The notes: a model not told the origin generated them from the sequence alone. A stretch of DNA of 64,000 bases from Brienomyrus brachyistius (GCF_023856365.1 NC_064539.1:15017519-15081518), one strand, 5' to 3'; shown: positions 25,235 through 38,144, counted from the stretch's first letter. Made by a program: numbers and translations.

Positions 25235-25480
25235 GAGCCCCTTGTACAGTCTCCGAAATGAAATACCAATTTGTACCTTTGTGGGTATAATTGCTTGTCA
25301 GTGGACCTGTACCCTCAAGGGTCTGCCAATTGTACATTAGTTGTAGGGAAATGTACCTTTTAAGATGCAGAAATTGACACTAGAAGACATATTTGTGCCA
25401 TTGGGGGAACATTAACGTTTTTACCTGGTACAAAACTGTACCAGTGCTGTACTCTTTTTTTTCTGACGGTATAGTGCCAT
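25235..25480. repeat. Interspersed repeat, probably a DNA-transposon fragment
   Basis: Repeated 'gtacc' words ('tttgtacctttgtgggtata', 'ggtacaaaactgtaccagtg', 'ctgtactctttttttctgac') resemble a short non-autonomous element common in fish. Terminal repeats are not clear. The assignment is tentative. Confidence 0.35.
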
Positions 25481-25764
25481 GAACACTACTTCACACATTC
25501 ACGCAAGAAAAAAGGAAAAAAGCATAGGAAGATCGTTCTAGACGTCATAGTAGGCTGATACCGCGATTTCTGAAACATTACACAATAAAAAAACAAACTT
25601 ACATTCGAAAATAACATATTCTGCATAGGAAGAAAAATGTGTAGATATAATAATACAAATGAGTTTCGGGAGACGATTTATTGGAGAGGTATGAAGATAT
25701 CTGATATCTGAGTAAGTAATAAAGGTTAATAAGAGTGAAGTGCTGTTTTTTCCTATTTCTGGTA

Positions 25765-25772
25765 TGACGTCA
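25765..25772 (+). promoter_or_regulatory. Perfect CRE palindrome upstream of the death-receptor gene
   Basis: TGACGTCA, the consensus CREB/ATF site, lies 176 bp before the proposed ATG at 25948. It lies at the edge of a CpG-richer stretch (25795-25860) that also contains a GACGTC core near 25840. A CRE-like AGACGTCA lies near 25540. The position suits a proximal promoter; the transcription start itself cannot be read. Confidence 0.5.
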
Positions 25773-25884
25773 ATGCTCCTAACCTCTCCAGAGGGACCTT
25801 CCCCTCAGAAAAGAGAATCGTCGGGACGGGAAGCACGACGTCCGAGATTTACGTGTGGAAGAAGCCCTAAACTGTCTGACTAAC

Positions 25885-25908
25885 ATGGATTTATTTTTTG
25901 TTCTCTGA
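25885..25908 (+). other. Short upstream ORF before the death-receptor start
   Basis: ATG at 25885 opens a seven-codon frame (MDLFFVL, then TGA) ending 39 bp before the proposed start codon. The context 'aacATGG' has A at -3 and G at +4, a strong Kozak match. If transcribed, it could lower translation of the receptor. Its presence in the mRNA is inferred. Confidence 0.4.
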
Positions 25909-25947
25909 TTGAAGTAGTTATTGTGAGTTTTTCTTTTTAACGGAAGC

Positions 25948-28900
25948 ATGAAGACGTTTTATTTTGCGATGAACACAATAATGAATAACGTAAGTGACTG
26001 CCATAGTGCATGACGCCCGGGAGTTAATCACACGAAGTCAACTTAGCGAACCATTTTTAAAATAAATTATTGGATACTTGGCAACAATCGGTATAGAATT
26101 GAACAGCGGTCTGGTTAATCTCTTCTGATGAAAAATTCTGTAGTTGATCTTACTACGATCATTATCAAGATCCGCGTAGAGTTTTTCACTTCCGTGATTT
26201 GTGGAAAATTAGTTTCCCCAAGTTTTATTTCAGTATGGTATCAAACCATATCTGGATCCAAGTTGTATGATTGTTGTACTTAACAACTTGTACTTAACAA
26301 GTCGATTATATTTTGTTTTAAATGTTTTGGGAAATCCAAAAATCAAAAGGTGGCGACCCGGCAGTCCCGGGACATATTTGCTGGAGTTCAGTTTCTTCCC
26401 GAAAGGAACAGCAGCTCATATTAAGTTTTCAGCGTGAGAAAATACTTGAAAATGATGGGGACGACGCGCGCTTTGCCGGACTTCGACCGTTAAATACACG
26501 CACTGCATTCGATAACCGTAAATGTGTGTATTGGAGATTAATCCCACAGTCCTGCAGGCCGGTTCGTATCCCGACAAGTTGAACGTCAGTCGCAGGGCAC
26601 ATAGACACGCAGTCTGCGGACACTGTGGGCCATTTAGAGACATTTTACCCAGCCTGTGCTTCCTGCAATAGGCTCCGGGGTTAAAACGAACGCGTTGTCT
26701 ACTACGTGGAAAATGTATGGAAATATGAAAAATCGGAATCTCAAGGCTGATCTTTTAGTTGACTGTAAGTGCTCAGAAACGATTTTCTCCGGTCCGCTGT
26801 ACAAGACGGTTAAACTTTCTCCACTTGACTCAAGTTTTACACGTAATTGATAGAAATTGTCACATGTAGGCCTAGGCGTCCTCACGTCTGTGTGTTAAGG
26901 TATGACGGTGTGTTGTTCACATTCAGAAGGGGGAGGAGAAATGGTGTGTAGGTCTAATTGATATCTTAATGTATGTTTGGCCGACCTTGCAGACATTCGA
27001 AGAGCAGTTTTCTCACCAAGTGGATAAACTGTTAGTGTAGGCATATATCTCTACAACTATATTTTAAATAAACGTACAAACTACTAAGAGGTACTAACAT
27101 ATTAAATACTTACTAGACTTAAGGATAGTTCCAATTTTTTAAATTATGTTGTAACTTAAAATTATTGGTACTCTGTCTATAAATTTAAACTTATTTTAAT
27201 CAAGTAGATTCAGTAAATTCCGTATCGACTTATCAAATTTAATCCCCATCACTCTTAGTCATGTATCAAATACGAAAGTCTCTAGGACTACATGCAATGA
27301 CATCAAAATGTTGCTGAAAAGACCATTTTCATATATTAAGGGTCCTTGTTAAATATTCAAAGGAACCATTGTATCATTCATTCGTTCATTCATTCAGTCA
27401 TAGAAAAAAAACATATTGGGTTTTGTGGCTTGGTGTATGGTTTCTTTTTGGTCTTTGGTATTTAAAGTGGACTCTTTGCCCTGAAGAATAGAATTCAAGA
27501 ATAGTTTCAGAATGTCATAATGTGATAGATTGTGGGTCAGTTTGGGCTGTATATTGTAGTTGAGTTCTTGCCTTAAGGATGTGTTACTGTTGGTCTCAGG
27601 GAGTATTATGTGATACCATAATTTGTTTCAGTGATGCTTTATTGTACTGGTAAATATTTTATCTAACCAAAGCAACTTGCACATCTTAGGTTTTTATTTA
27701 TTAAGCTAGTTATTTGCTGCAGTTTATGCAAAGTATTTTCTCAAGTCTTTATCTGCTCGTGTGACCTCTGTGGACATGTGATAGATGCAATTTCCAAAGC
27801 ACTAATACTCAAGGTAAAATATGCATTTACTTAAAATTGTAATGGTACAGGTGCAATAGAGCAGAAGTATTGCATAATACATTGGCAAAAAATCATTTTT
27901 TATCAATCTTTAATCTTAAATTCAATCTTTAATTTCCCAGTTGTATTTTTAAAAACATGATATAGTTTGTGTTGGTTATAGAATGTCATTAAATGTTTTT
28001 TGAGTTTGTATTGTGCTAATTGTGTTTCAGACAACAGGTTAACATGAGGGAGGATATGCAGGAAATCTAGTAACTTGTCCATGCTTGGTCCAGAAGTTAT
28101 AAATACCTTTGTGCGTTTTTGCTGGATTGACCCTCTGATCTCTGCATGGACCTTCATTGTATTTGAATTTCCTGTGTTCTGGTGATATGTTGTTTGCTGT
28201 CTGCTGATGTTCTGTGTTAAAACTCAAGTCGTGGGATTCATTCCTGGATTTCTGATTTAATATCATGTTCATAATTATTAAGCGTCCTTCAGTCATTTCA
28301 CTTAGTGTATTTTGGGAATTATAAATACTTTGTTTTAATCTCCTTCCTTTTTCTCTGGATTTGCTAAGCATGTGGCTGTGTGGTTTTATCAGTTATTAAT
28401 CAGAACAAAAACCTTTCCTCTCATTGTTACTTGTTTCCTTTTGTTAATATTTTTTTCTCAGGTATTGTTAAAAATGTATAACGTCTTAGTAACAAGCACC
28501 ACCATGACCAAAATCTCTAACAATATAACCATCTCACCGTCTTTCAATAATTAGAGACGACACACATTTCCTTATCTGACAACTATGATTAACATCGTCT
28601 CTTGTAAATTAAAAGTAGGCCTACTGGACATTATCCATTTTGTTACAAATAGGCTAAGTGTTCTTAGAAGCCTAATTAAGTGTTCTATACCATACTGGCT
28701 TCAATCATCATTTTTTTAAATCTGTAGCAATAAAATTAATACCACTTTTGAAAACTTGACAAACTTTAAATTGCGATAAGCAAAAACATTTCATTGTTAT
28801 CTTATAGATGTTGTAAGTTAATCTTAGTATAATGTTAAGCTAACAGCTACTATGTCTTGTTTATGATTAGCTTTCTTTGATTTTAGACTTCAACTCTGAG

Positions 28901-31900
28901 GTTGTGTGTTTGAAATGCTTAAAGTAGGGCAGTGTATTCTGTTTTCACACGGGTGTGTCGAGGAATTTGGTGACTCAGAAGTGAAGGAATGAGCAGTAGA
29001 CAGGATGTAATGGAACTGGGAGGGGGACACCTACCTGGCCTGACAGGCAGCAGCAAACATCGGGTCAGATATGCACCCACTAGAAATAATGGAATGACAG
29101 AGCTGTTTGCTCCTTATTTGTGAACATAGGCTTCAATTGTCTTTAATTGGGGTGACCATATCATATTTTGCTATGCAAAAAATAGAGAACTCCAGGGAGG
29201 GCACAAACAGAGGCATCAAAGCAACATGAATATGCATACAGAGTATTTTGACTGTAGAAAGTAAATGTCAGCATGAAACAAAGCAAATCCCAGACATTTC
29301 ATGACTTTTCAGTTCCCAAAAAGAGGACATGTCCAGGACAAAGAGCATGTATGGTCCCATTACTTTAGTAACTTTAGATGTTCAAAGAACAATGTATATT
29401 TTAGTGAAAGTGTGCATGTAGTGAAGTGAGCAGGAGTCTATTGCACCATACAACTGCATCTGTTAAATGACTCTAAAAGAAATTGTAATAGGCAGGTATT
29501 TTGACATTTTTTTGGGTATGTACATGAGGGTATCAGGTTCTGCTAGCCATGTACTAAAAATAAGGTTTTAATTCTGAATGCCGGACATTAAGGTTTTTAA
29601 ATCTGGAGATTGATGTTACTTGACTTTTCCGCTGTTTCAGAGAAGGCCACTGAACCTTTTCCTCACTTTCCCCTGCACTTCCAGATTGTTTGGATAAATC
29701 AGAATGGTGTGATTGTTCCTGTTTTCCTATTGGTCTGTGTTCTTTACCCAGTCTTTGGAAATAGTGACGTTTGCCAAGAGAGAACCTCGGTGTTAGAGTC
29801 CAGGAAACTCCCTTACAGTAACAAAGCATGGCTGTTCCCAGGGAATGCCACAGGAGTGCTAGCAATAAAACAGCACTGTTCAACTTATACTCAGAGCTCC
29901 TAGGGCTGAAAAACAAGGGTCTGTTTAATTCTGCTCCATTTATTAATTACTGTTTTTTTAAAAGAGTACCAAAAACCTATGTTTTGTAAAATGCGTAACA
30001 TTTATAAACATTTAAAAGGTCTTCCAGAAGTGTGTAAACCAACCGATCGTAAATATTCATATCAGTTGAACCAGTGAGATTACATTGTGGTATAAAATTC
30101 AGGTGTAACTTAATGGACAAAGGCTGGTAGGAAATGTGTAAATAGGACAGTGAGATATGAGAAAATGGTATATCCTGTAATGATGCGTTTTATTTGTTAA
30201 TGACTGGATGAGTGCATGAGTTGCCTTTCTTTTACCAAAACATTGAAATGAGCTTGTTCACATAACAGAAAAGTAACAATAAATGTATAATAGGCATAGT
30301 TTGCATCGAGGTTAAGGGACATTATTGCTGTAACAAATTGGGCTTCATTCAATCCACTATATTTCCAATTTTGTTGTATATAAAGTGGTCTTTTAGTCAA
30401 GTGTAGCCTTTGTCAGTTGCTTTGTGCTTCTCTCATTGCTCAGACCTCTTGCTTAATTTTCTCCTCGGCAGATGTTCAAATCAGATGTTTCAGATTAAAC
30501 TAGTGATTGCTCATGTATGGTTTGTTATGAGAATACTGACTCCCTCTATGCCTGTGTAATTGGGTGAATTTTCTGGCCTAGGTTGTGCTTTTAATCCTCA
30601 CCGTGGTCATTGCGACTTCTGCTGCTGAACCCAGCCGCAGGTTGGCCATGTCAGAAGATACAACCTGGAATAAGACATCCAGCCAGATTCTTTGCAAGGA
30701 AAACCAAGAGTACCTACATGACAATTTTTGCTGCAAAAATTGTGAGGCTGGTAAGGAAATGTGGAATAACAAACTTCTAAATGTTCCTGTCCTGGGAGTG
30801 GAACCCATGTGTTTTAATTTTTTGTCCCAAATTAGATCACAAGATTTCATTAGGCGACTTTCAAGTAATCATTTAGGTTGGTTTTATTGTTTGGATTTGT
30901 TTAGGTAATTGCTTATTTAGTTAAAAAAACAACGTTGGAAATTGGAATGCTTTCAAAATCAAGTAATTATGAAATGCTGGGGTGAGCGTGTCTTCAGTTT
31001 ATAGCATTTTTTTATTAGCAATTCACAAGGAGATTGTTACAAGTGGAGGCTATAGATCCACATCCACTGTGGTTTATACATTATTGGAGTCACCATAAGC
31101 GCACTATGTTATTTTAACGTTAATTTTGTATAAAGTGTTTTTTTTTGTATAACCACGCATAAGATGTTTTTTTGATACAGGAACTCATGTGGACATGCCC
31201 TGCACTCCAGACTCAGAGATGGGAACATGCGCGCCCTGTGAGCCCAACACCTACACGGAGCATTCAAACGGCATGCTGCGATGTCTCCCGTGCACATCAT
31301 GTCGCAATGGTAATACCTTAAACGGCACCATTTCTTTTGATTCGGCTCTCAACAGAAGCACGGTTTATCCTAGGGCAGGTGGTGGCATTTGACTCTGCGA
31401 GTTGTTTGTTTCGAGTGCCTGTTGATGGAGAAGTCGTCGGCGTCAAATTCCGCGGCTGGTGGACTGATGTCACTGGAGGGCCCTTGAGCACGGCCGGCGC
31501 TAAGCACAGTAGCTAAACAGACACTGGCTGGCCCGGCCCTCTGATCCTCACTTGTACGTCACTTCAGACAAAAGCATCTGCTACATAAATAAATGTAATC
31601 AGATGGGTATTTCTCAGAAGATCTAGGTGTTCATCATAATTCCCTGCTGACGCAGGCCGCTCTTTGCTCAGGTTTTACTGGTTTCCTATTTCTCTCCCGG
31701 CGTCTTATGCATGTGCTCTGGTATGTCCTTAGATATGTAGATTGTACTGTCTGTGCTTTCATTTACGCTCTGTTTGCTGCAGCAAAGCTCTCAAGAGTTA
31801 TGCTAATCCTTTACACAGAGTTAGTCTCAATATGGCAGAGTAAAGTCAAAAGGAGAAAACAGGCTGCATATAGCATATAAGCTTTACAAGGTGCAGGTAT

Positions 31901-34900
31901 ATTGGAATGCTTCTCTTCACTGACCCTGTCTTGCTCTTCATAGTACCGGGTAAGCTAATATGCAGCACACCTGGAGTTGAGGGTTAAGGGTCTTGCTTGA
32001 GGGCCCACGGACATGTGACTGTTCTGTTGAGGCAGGGTCTCAATCCGGCGATCTTCTGATCACAGGCAAAGACACTTGGCATTAGGGCTGCCACAGTTAG
32101 TAGACGTAGTGCAATAGCTTACCACGGCGACACTAGTGCTATGAATGAACAGCTGATGAGAAAACACACAGGCATTACAATATGCATCTCGTTAATATTT
32201 TTAGGCATACTACTAATCTGCTTTTTGCATTGTGGGTGAAAATAATGTTCATATAGTGTCGGAAAGCCCACGTACATTATCTAAAGCCCTGTAATGACAG
32301 ACAGTTTGTTGTCGTCAAGGTAAAATGAACTTAAATTAAATGGTCAAGTTGATCTTCTGGAGGACAATTAATCATTTAGATTAATCGCCCGATCGATACA
32401 GTAGTCGTTAGATTAATCAATAGAAAAATAGTCGTTGGTGGCAGTCCTTAGCTTGCTGCGCCACTCACCATCCCCATCTTTTATTATCTTTTTTTTTTTT
32501 AAATTAAACAAACGTGACAGGCTGCATAAGGCACCACACAACATATAGGTTACATAAGGCTGCATACAACTCTTGCCCTAGTAACTGGATATATCAGGGG
32601 TAGGCAACCCTGATCGTGGAGTGCCGGTATCCAGCTGGTTTTCCATTCTACCTGGTCTCTGATCAACTACACCTGATCTCAGGCTGATAGAAACTCATCA
32701 GGTAGGACAGAAAACCTGCTAGATACCGGCACTGCAAGATCAGGGTTACCTAGCCCTGGGATACATGGCCATGACCTGAACGTGGCAGCTGAACTACCGA
32801 TTGATTGCTTTGATATAGTTTGGATTTTGTGTGTCTGTGTTTAAAACTCACTTTGATTTGTTTGGCATTATAATAGTTTTTTTTTCCTAATTCTTATAAG
32901 TTTGTAGAAATCGGCAACATAGCATGATTGATAATATCATTTAGGCCTACTTATGATAGATAAAAAAAATGCTTTTAGTTGCTTTACTCACTGGATATTT
33001 AATTTCCATTTTCGTCAGACATCTTTAAGGATTAATCAGCTAATGTTGCAGCCGGTAGTTGTATATGCTCGTGTTAGACTGGACAAAGTGTATTTGAAGA
33101 GGCTTCTGCTTTTTCACTCTAACAGAGTGTGTTTATGTGGTTGCAGCTCCAGGGCAGGAGGACACTAAGTTTAGCCTGTGCTCCGATTCTAGTCAATTTC
33201 ACTTGTTTAAAGGAATCCTAACAATCCAATTAGACAGTGCTTACCGGCATGTACTTTTGTGAATAAGGCTTTCCAGCAGTCATGAATGTATCTCTATCAA
33301 TCCCTCTCTGTTCGTCTTCCTCATGCATGATTTTACCACTTGTAGAATTATGGAATGTATCCCACATTCTATGTCTTTACCATTTTGATTTGATATTTTT
33401 AGACTTCTGTTCCATCAGGGACAACGTAAACTCTGGTTTGAATTCAGATTCATGAATTATTCATGTTGATCTTAAGCAGTAGTGGAGATGGTGGATGATT
33501 ATTATACATTTTATAACAATGAATTATCAATTGTCCCTAGTCTTCCCTATATCCTTTTTCACGGAGAACATATTTTGTCATGACAGGCTTCTCTGAAACA
33601 CCCTGCTTTTTGTTTCACACAGACCAGCAGATGGTGGCTTCATGTACCCGCACACAGGACACGCAGTGCCATTGCAAGCCCAGCACCTTCTGTGTGCCCG
33701 AGCAAGCCTGCGAAGTCTGCAAGAAGTGCAGCAGGTAAGACGTGCCAGCCATGCTGGCCTTTGTCCAGCCTGCAATCACTGTATTGGGCTTATTTCTTTA
33801 AGGATTTTTTTCTTTACAACTCTAATTTTAATAATAATAGCTGAAATATATGTATAATAATAATAGCTGTTTGTGGATTTATATTTTCTTGCACACCCCC
33901 CACCCAGATGTAAACTGGATGAGGAGAAGGTGCAGAACTGCACAAGCATGTCCAACACCGTCTGCAGGAAAAAAGGCGCCACACCCCTCCCCACCCCAAC
34001 CCCCACCCCCTCGCCCACTCCCAGATCAGGTATTTTGTGCTTAACCTGCTTTTTCTTTGTGAAATTCTTGGATTCCATCACTATAAAATGTTATGTTAAA
34101 GTTGTGTTTATTATGCAGTATGATCAAAATACATAAATGTATGATACGTACTGATTTAACATTGGGTGCAATAGCGATACAGTGGCTAGCACTGATGCCT
34201 CCTACCTCTAGGGCTGAGGGTTCGAATCGTTTCCTTTGCATCCTCCACCATCCTCCAGCCAGATAAGGTTAAGTGGTTGGAAGATGGATTAGCTTTTTAA
34301 ACGAATAGGTACTTATAACTGCCAGGGAATTTGCAATAGCGATGGTACTTTGAATATGCTATCTAGTGGACAGGAGGCACTAAGATTCAATTAAACAATA
34401 ACTGGACAGTGGTTCTTACTTATGAGTAGTGCAGTCTTGTTAAAGCAAACAAGATACACTAGAGCACTAGACGTTATACCTTTTATACTGGAATCCAGTC
34501 ACATGAAATGGCTTATGTTTATGGGACACATTACTCAATCTGAACAGAAATGAACCATTCCCATTGCTTTGTAATAAAATGGAATGTAATCATGTCTACT
34601 GATTATCCCGAAGGTTTAAATATACACCACATGCATTCTGTGTAGGCTAAATGTAAGGAAAATGATGATGGCAAGTTTACTAATATGCTATATTCCTGCA
34701 AATGTACAGAAGGAATTCCATAAAATTGGAAGTACACCCCAGCTTCCCATATACTGGAAGATAATCCTAAAGACAAAAACATAGCCAGTCACAACCTGAA
34801 AAGATAGAATGAACTGAATTTCGGCTGTCAGATCTACCTTATAATGGACACACTACCAACAACCACCTAAAATAACCTAAAAACCTCATATAGAACTTGT

Positions 34901-37359
34901 TGATCTTGTATAGAATTTGTTCATATTGTTGGCTCTATATTAATATGTTCATCCGTATTTTTTTTTTTAACAGTTTCTCCATGGATCATTATACTGATAG
35001 TAACACTATTTTTTGTCATCATTTCATCCATCATATATTATTTCTGGAAGAAGCAGTGGTGCATCCACAGTATAACAGGTAAAATGTGTTAATATTTTGT
35101 CTTAGTGATTCCTTTCTTTTCTTTGGTGAATGGGAAAGATTCTCAGCTGAACATGTTGAGGTCCACACACCTTAAATGATCTTATCTGATTTTGAAGACC
35201 TTTGGAGTGCTTGCTTTCCAGATACTTTGTTGGGGTTTCTTTAACAGAATAAACAGTTAAAATGTTAAACCTCTTAGAATTCTTGTGAAATATGCATAGA
35301 CAAAATGTTCTTTTTATTTTATACTTGTTTTGATTATATTTTATGGTTGTGTTATAGTGTGGGAGCACAGTGGTGCAGTGGTTAGCACTGTTGCCTCACA
35401 CCTCTGGGACCTGGGTTCAAATTTCCTCCGGGTTTCTGTGTGTGTGGCGTTTGCATGTTCTCCCTGTGTCATCATGAGGTTTCCCACTACGGTGCAAAAA
35501 AATGCTGCGCTTAATTGGAGTTACAGAATTGCCTGTAGGTGTGCATGTGTCAGTGTGCCCTGTGATGAGTTGGCCCTGCCTCCTGGGCAGTTCCTGCCTT
35601 ATGACTGAAGCCTCCAAGATAGGGTCCAGGCCCCCTGTTACTGTATAGGGCAGGGGGTACAGAAAAAGGATGGATGGGTTATGTTATGGTTGTCAGCTGT
35701 ACTATATTTAAAAAGGAAATTATAATAATGAAAAAGCACACAAATTCTTCAGTGTGTTTTGGAATGTTTTCTATACTGGAAGATCATATATTGAACTGCA
35801 AATAAAACATAATTTATCATAAATAATTTACAAATAATTTGATTAGTAATATGACCAGAAATGTGTATAAATAAACTATTTCCGTTCCAGCCACTCCAAT
35901 AGACGCCAAGGACATGGTGGTAATTCCAGTGGTGAGTTGATTGTATCTCTCTGTACATGTTTAGCGGTACTTTTCTGGACTGAACATTATGACATTTCAG
36001 AAAAGAGAATTTAGTGAGAGGTAGATTTATGTCTTAATTTTACCTTCATTTATTATTGGATAACATACAATACAGATGTTTTTACAGCACAGATTTGTGT
36101 TGTATTATAATGTTATTTTTTCGTGTATGGTGGACCATACACTGCTGAGGTATGATTTTTAGTTTGCCATTACAGTACTGAAGAAGAATTACGGAGGGTG
36201 TTTAGAGCCCAGACACTGATTTTCATGGGTGACTTTGACGGATAATTTTTATGTAGCTGGTATCATTTTAAATTGTAATTTAAATACTCATTTAAATGAC
36301 ATGTATATTTGTTGAATATTGTCACACAACACCCTCCATAAATAATAAGTAGGTTAGAGTGTTATGGAAAGCAGTTAAACAACTGTAAGTGTATTTAGGT
36401 GTGAATTGTTGTTTTGTGCTACTGCTTGCGTCTGATTGGATACAACTCTGACTCCAGTCGCAGGCCAGTGAGAACAACCAGACGGTAGAAGAGCAACAGA
36501 ATGACCAGAATGCTTTGCGGGAGGAGCCACAGCCAGGAATTATGTGCACACCAGAGGAAATGCCCCTCAAGTCCACCTTAGATGAAGAAGACAAAGGGCT
36601 AGGGGACAGTCTGCCCAACACCACCAGCTCATCGCAAACCAGCTTGCCACGCGACAGCCCAGAGTTGTGCAGGCCGCTGGCAAAAGAATTGGTGAGAACT
36701 GTGTACCAGTGTATTATTTACACGTTTACATTTTCTTTTTGTCTAGTGTGCGCTTCATCTGCCCAAAGCTACACTGTCTGTTAATATTGATTTGTTTTTT
36801 TTTTTGTTTGTAGGATTACCCGAATGAAAAACTAATTCCAGCGAAAAATCTAAATGGTAATTTTTGGAATTGCCTTTGTGTTTTATTATGTTAAGACTAT
36901 ACAGTAATTTTAAATAGCTTGTTTGTTTGAATTACGGCAGTAGTTATATTTGGCATACAGTGAGTAGATAATGTGATTGAAATAATGGCAAATAAAATAA
37001 TTATAATATTTTTATGAATATAAAAATGACTGAAACTTTCCCCTCCTGTATTCCTAGGGGAAGACGCCCTGAAGAAAAGCTTTGATATTATTGGGGAATG
37101 TCTGGATGCACATATTTATAACCGTTTTTTCCGGAATATAGGGCTCAGCGATAATGCCATAAAAAATGCTACCAGCTCTAATCCTGCAGACAGAGTTTAT
37201 GAACTCCTTACGACCTGGATGCAGCGAGAAGGGCGAAAAGCTGATATTAATTACCTTATTCAAATATTGATTAGTTTAAATCAAAGATTATCAGCAGAAA
37301 GCATTATTGCAAAGGTAATTGAAGATGGACTTTATATGTATGATGACCAATGCTCGTAA
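25948..37359 (+). CDS. tnfrsf10b: TNF-receptor-superfamily death receptor, TNFRSF10 (TRAIL-receptor)-like
   Basis: This is a type I plasma-membrane receptor expected to bind a TRAIL-like ligand and recruit FADD/caspase-8 through its death domain. Exons are 25948-25989, 30582-30750, 31181-31309, 33623-33734, 33908-34029, 34974-35078, 35891-35931, 36458-36691, 36814-36856 and 37058-37359. That is ten coding exons with agreeing phases, giving 432 aa and ending in TAA. Residues 1-28 form a signal peptide (MKTFYFAMNT, then VVLLILTVV). Residues 51-175 hold cysteine-rich repeats, with a FAS/TRAIL-R-like motif CTRTQDTQCHCKPSTFC. Residues about 176-190 are a Thr/Pro stalk, 195-216 the membrane helix, and about 338-420 the death domain (FFRNIGLSDNAI, DRVYELLTTWMQREG). 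An acidic linker separates membrane and death domain. Possible N-glycans are NKTS and NCTS. The first exon is my inference: it is a short exon with a perfect gtaagt donor in matching phase, 4.6 kb upstream. FAS is the alternative family; the death-domain wording favours TNFRSF10. Confidence 0.85.
25990..30581 (+). other. First intron of the death-receptor gene
   Basis: No exon is recognisable. Around 26560-26690 there is a degenerate SINE-like piece ('aggccggttcgtatcccgac', 'aataggctccgggg'). Near 29149-29360 the pair 'ggggtgaccata' and 'tatggtccc' suggests an old MITE. The rest is AT-rich. The intron depends on the proposed first exon being correct. Confidence 0.45.
31385..31605 (+). repeat. 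tRNA-derived SINE in a death-receptor intron
   Basis: The stretch 'gagggcccttgagcacggcc' is followed by 'cagacaaaagcatctgctac' and an 'ataaataaatgtaatc' tail. This is the same order as at 4205-4418. The 5' promoter part is weak. It starts about 75 bp after the exon ending at 31309. Confidence 0.7.
31886..32110 (+). repeat. Unnamed interspersed repeat, copy 2
   Basis: It carries 'caggtatattggaatgcttc', 'cttgctcttcatag', 'gactgttctgttgaggcagg' and 'gatcttctgatcacaggcaa', in the order seen at 1262-1650. It lies within the 2.3-kb intron between two cysteine-rich-domain exons. Confidence 0.65.
32595..32758. mobile_element. hAT-type MITE (164 bp)
   Basis: The left end CAGGGGTAGGCAACCCTGAT and the right end, whose inverse is CAGGGCTAGGTAACCCTGAT, form inverted repeats of about 40 bp. 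The flanking octamers GGATATAT and GGATACAT match at 7 of 8, fitting an 8-bp hAT target duplication. It has no coding capacity. The remaining parts of this intron (32111-32594 and 32759-33622) hold nothing I can name. Confidence 0.85.
34168..34290 (+). repeat. Partial tRNA-derived SINE (GGATGG family)
   Basis: The promoter-like 'cagtggctagcactgatgcc' and 'gggttcgaatcg' parts resemble the A- and B-box region of the copies at 35355-35670 and 50645-50995. The middle is deleted and the tail reads 'ggttggaagatggat'. It lies about 140 bp after the stalk exon. Confidence 0.65.
35355..35670 (+). repeat. tRNA-derived SINE (GGATGG family)
   Basis: 'agtggtgcagtggttagcac' (A-box region), 'cctgggttcaaatttcctcc' (B-box region), 'gcatgttctccctgtgtcat' and a 'ggatggatggg' tail occur in the same order as the full-length copy at 50645-50995. 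It lies in the intron after the transmembrane exon. Confidence 0.85.
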
Positions 37360-38144
37360 ACGCATGGCTTCATGTTACTTGAAAAACTTGAAACATGTTG
37401 GAACTGAGCCCTTGTTATTACCTCAGGTATAAGTTCTACTTGGGAAGGAAAGGCAGTGCTGATCTTTTCCCAGCATTCACTTGGAGCCCGCTTGCCAGTT
37501 GCACACTGTCTCCATCATTTGTGATGGTCAGGGCTGTTACCGTGTGAACAGGACTGGATATACACTGGTTTAGAATAAGCAGCATAGCCAAAGGCACTTT
37601 TCAGTACAGTATGTCCACTGAGCTGTTTTCCGATGGGCTGTCATCAGGCGGAGATCTTTTGCCAGTGCTGGTATCCATTCCATCAGGTGTTTTGAAAACT
37701 TGTCTCTGCCCATGGTACAGAAACTTGCATGTTTCTGTAAGTTTAGTATCAAGTCGGCCTTTTCATTAAAATCAGCATTATTATCCATAGCTGGCTTTTC
37801 TGTAATAGGTGTTTTATTATTATTTTTTAGTTCCTCACAAAGATGTTTGCTTTCGTAATTTTTATTTATATGTCAGAATTTCCCCCCAAAAGTTTTAAAC
37901 TCAAGCACAATTCCCCCAACTATGATTACTTCGGGAAGCTAACCCTGCTATTTTGTGTTATTTTGTAAATTTAATAAATATTAGTTGCTATAACATTCTT
38001 CCAATACATATAGCAATGCTTCTTGTATGGTCCAATATTTATTTTGACAAAATATTTTATAAGTGTTTGTCTTGTTTTTTGTTGTTTGACTTTTTTATAT
38101 AAGAATGTATGTTTTCTCTTAGGTCCTGTACATTCTTAAATAAA
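37360..38144 (+). terminator. Death-receptor 3' UTR and poly(A) signals
   Basis: After the TAA at 37357-37359 the UTR contains AATAAA at 37973-37978 and again at 38139-38144. Either could direct cleavage, giving UTRs of about 0.6 or 0.8 kb. A TTATTATTATTTTTTAG run near 37815-37830 is the only low-complexity feature. Confidence 0.55.

Larger units (their letters stand above)
14098..25700. other. Intergenic region between the UNC5D-like and death-receptor genes
   Basis: I found no protein gene in these 11.6 kb. The named items are MITEs at 14935-15158 and 17349-17670, tandem arrays at 16411-16770, 20048-20233 and 24535-24790, a SINE near 21698-21880, a LINE tail at 22430-22625 and a Tc1 fragment at 22626-23196. 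A fragment near 15238-15340 starts 'agaggcgtagctagg', a common hAT end. The stretch 18100-18720 has more CpGs than its surroundings but no exon I can defend. Short open frames elsewhere show no domain. Confidence 0.6.

Noticed and set aside
29554..29916. Overlapping frames of about 100-120 codons on both strands, considered as an extra death-receptor exon
   Set aside because: No cysteine pattern or signal peptide, and the composition matches the surrounding intron.
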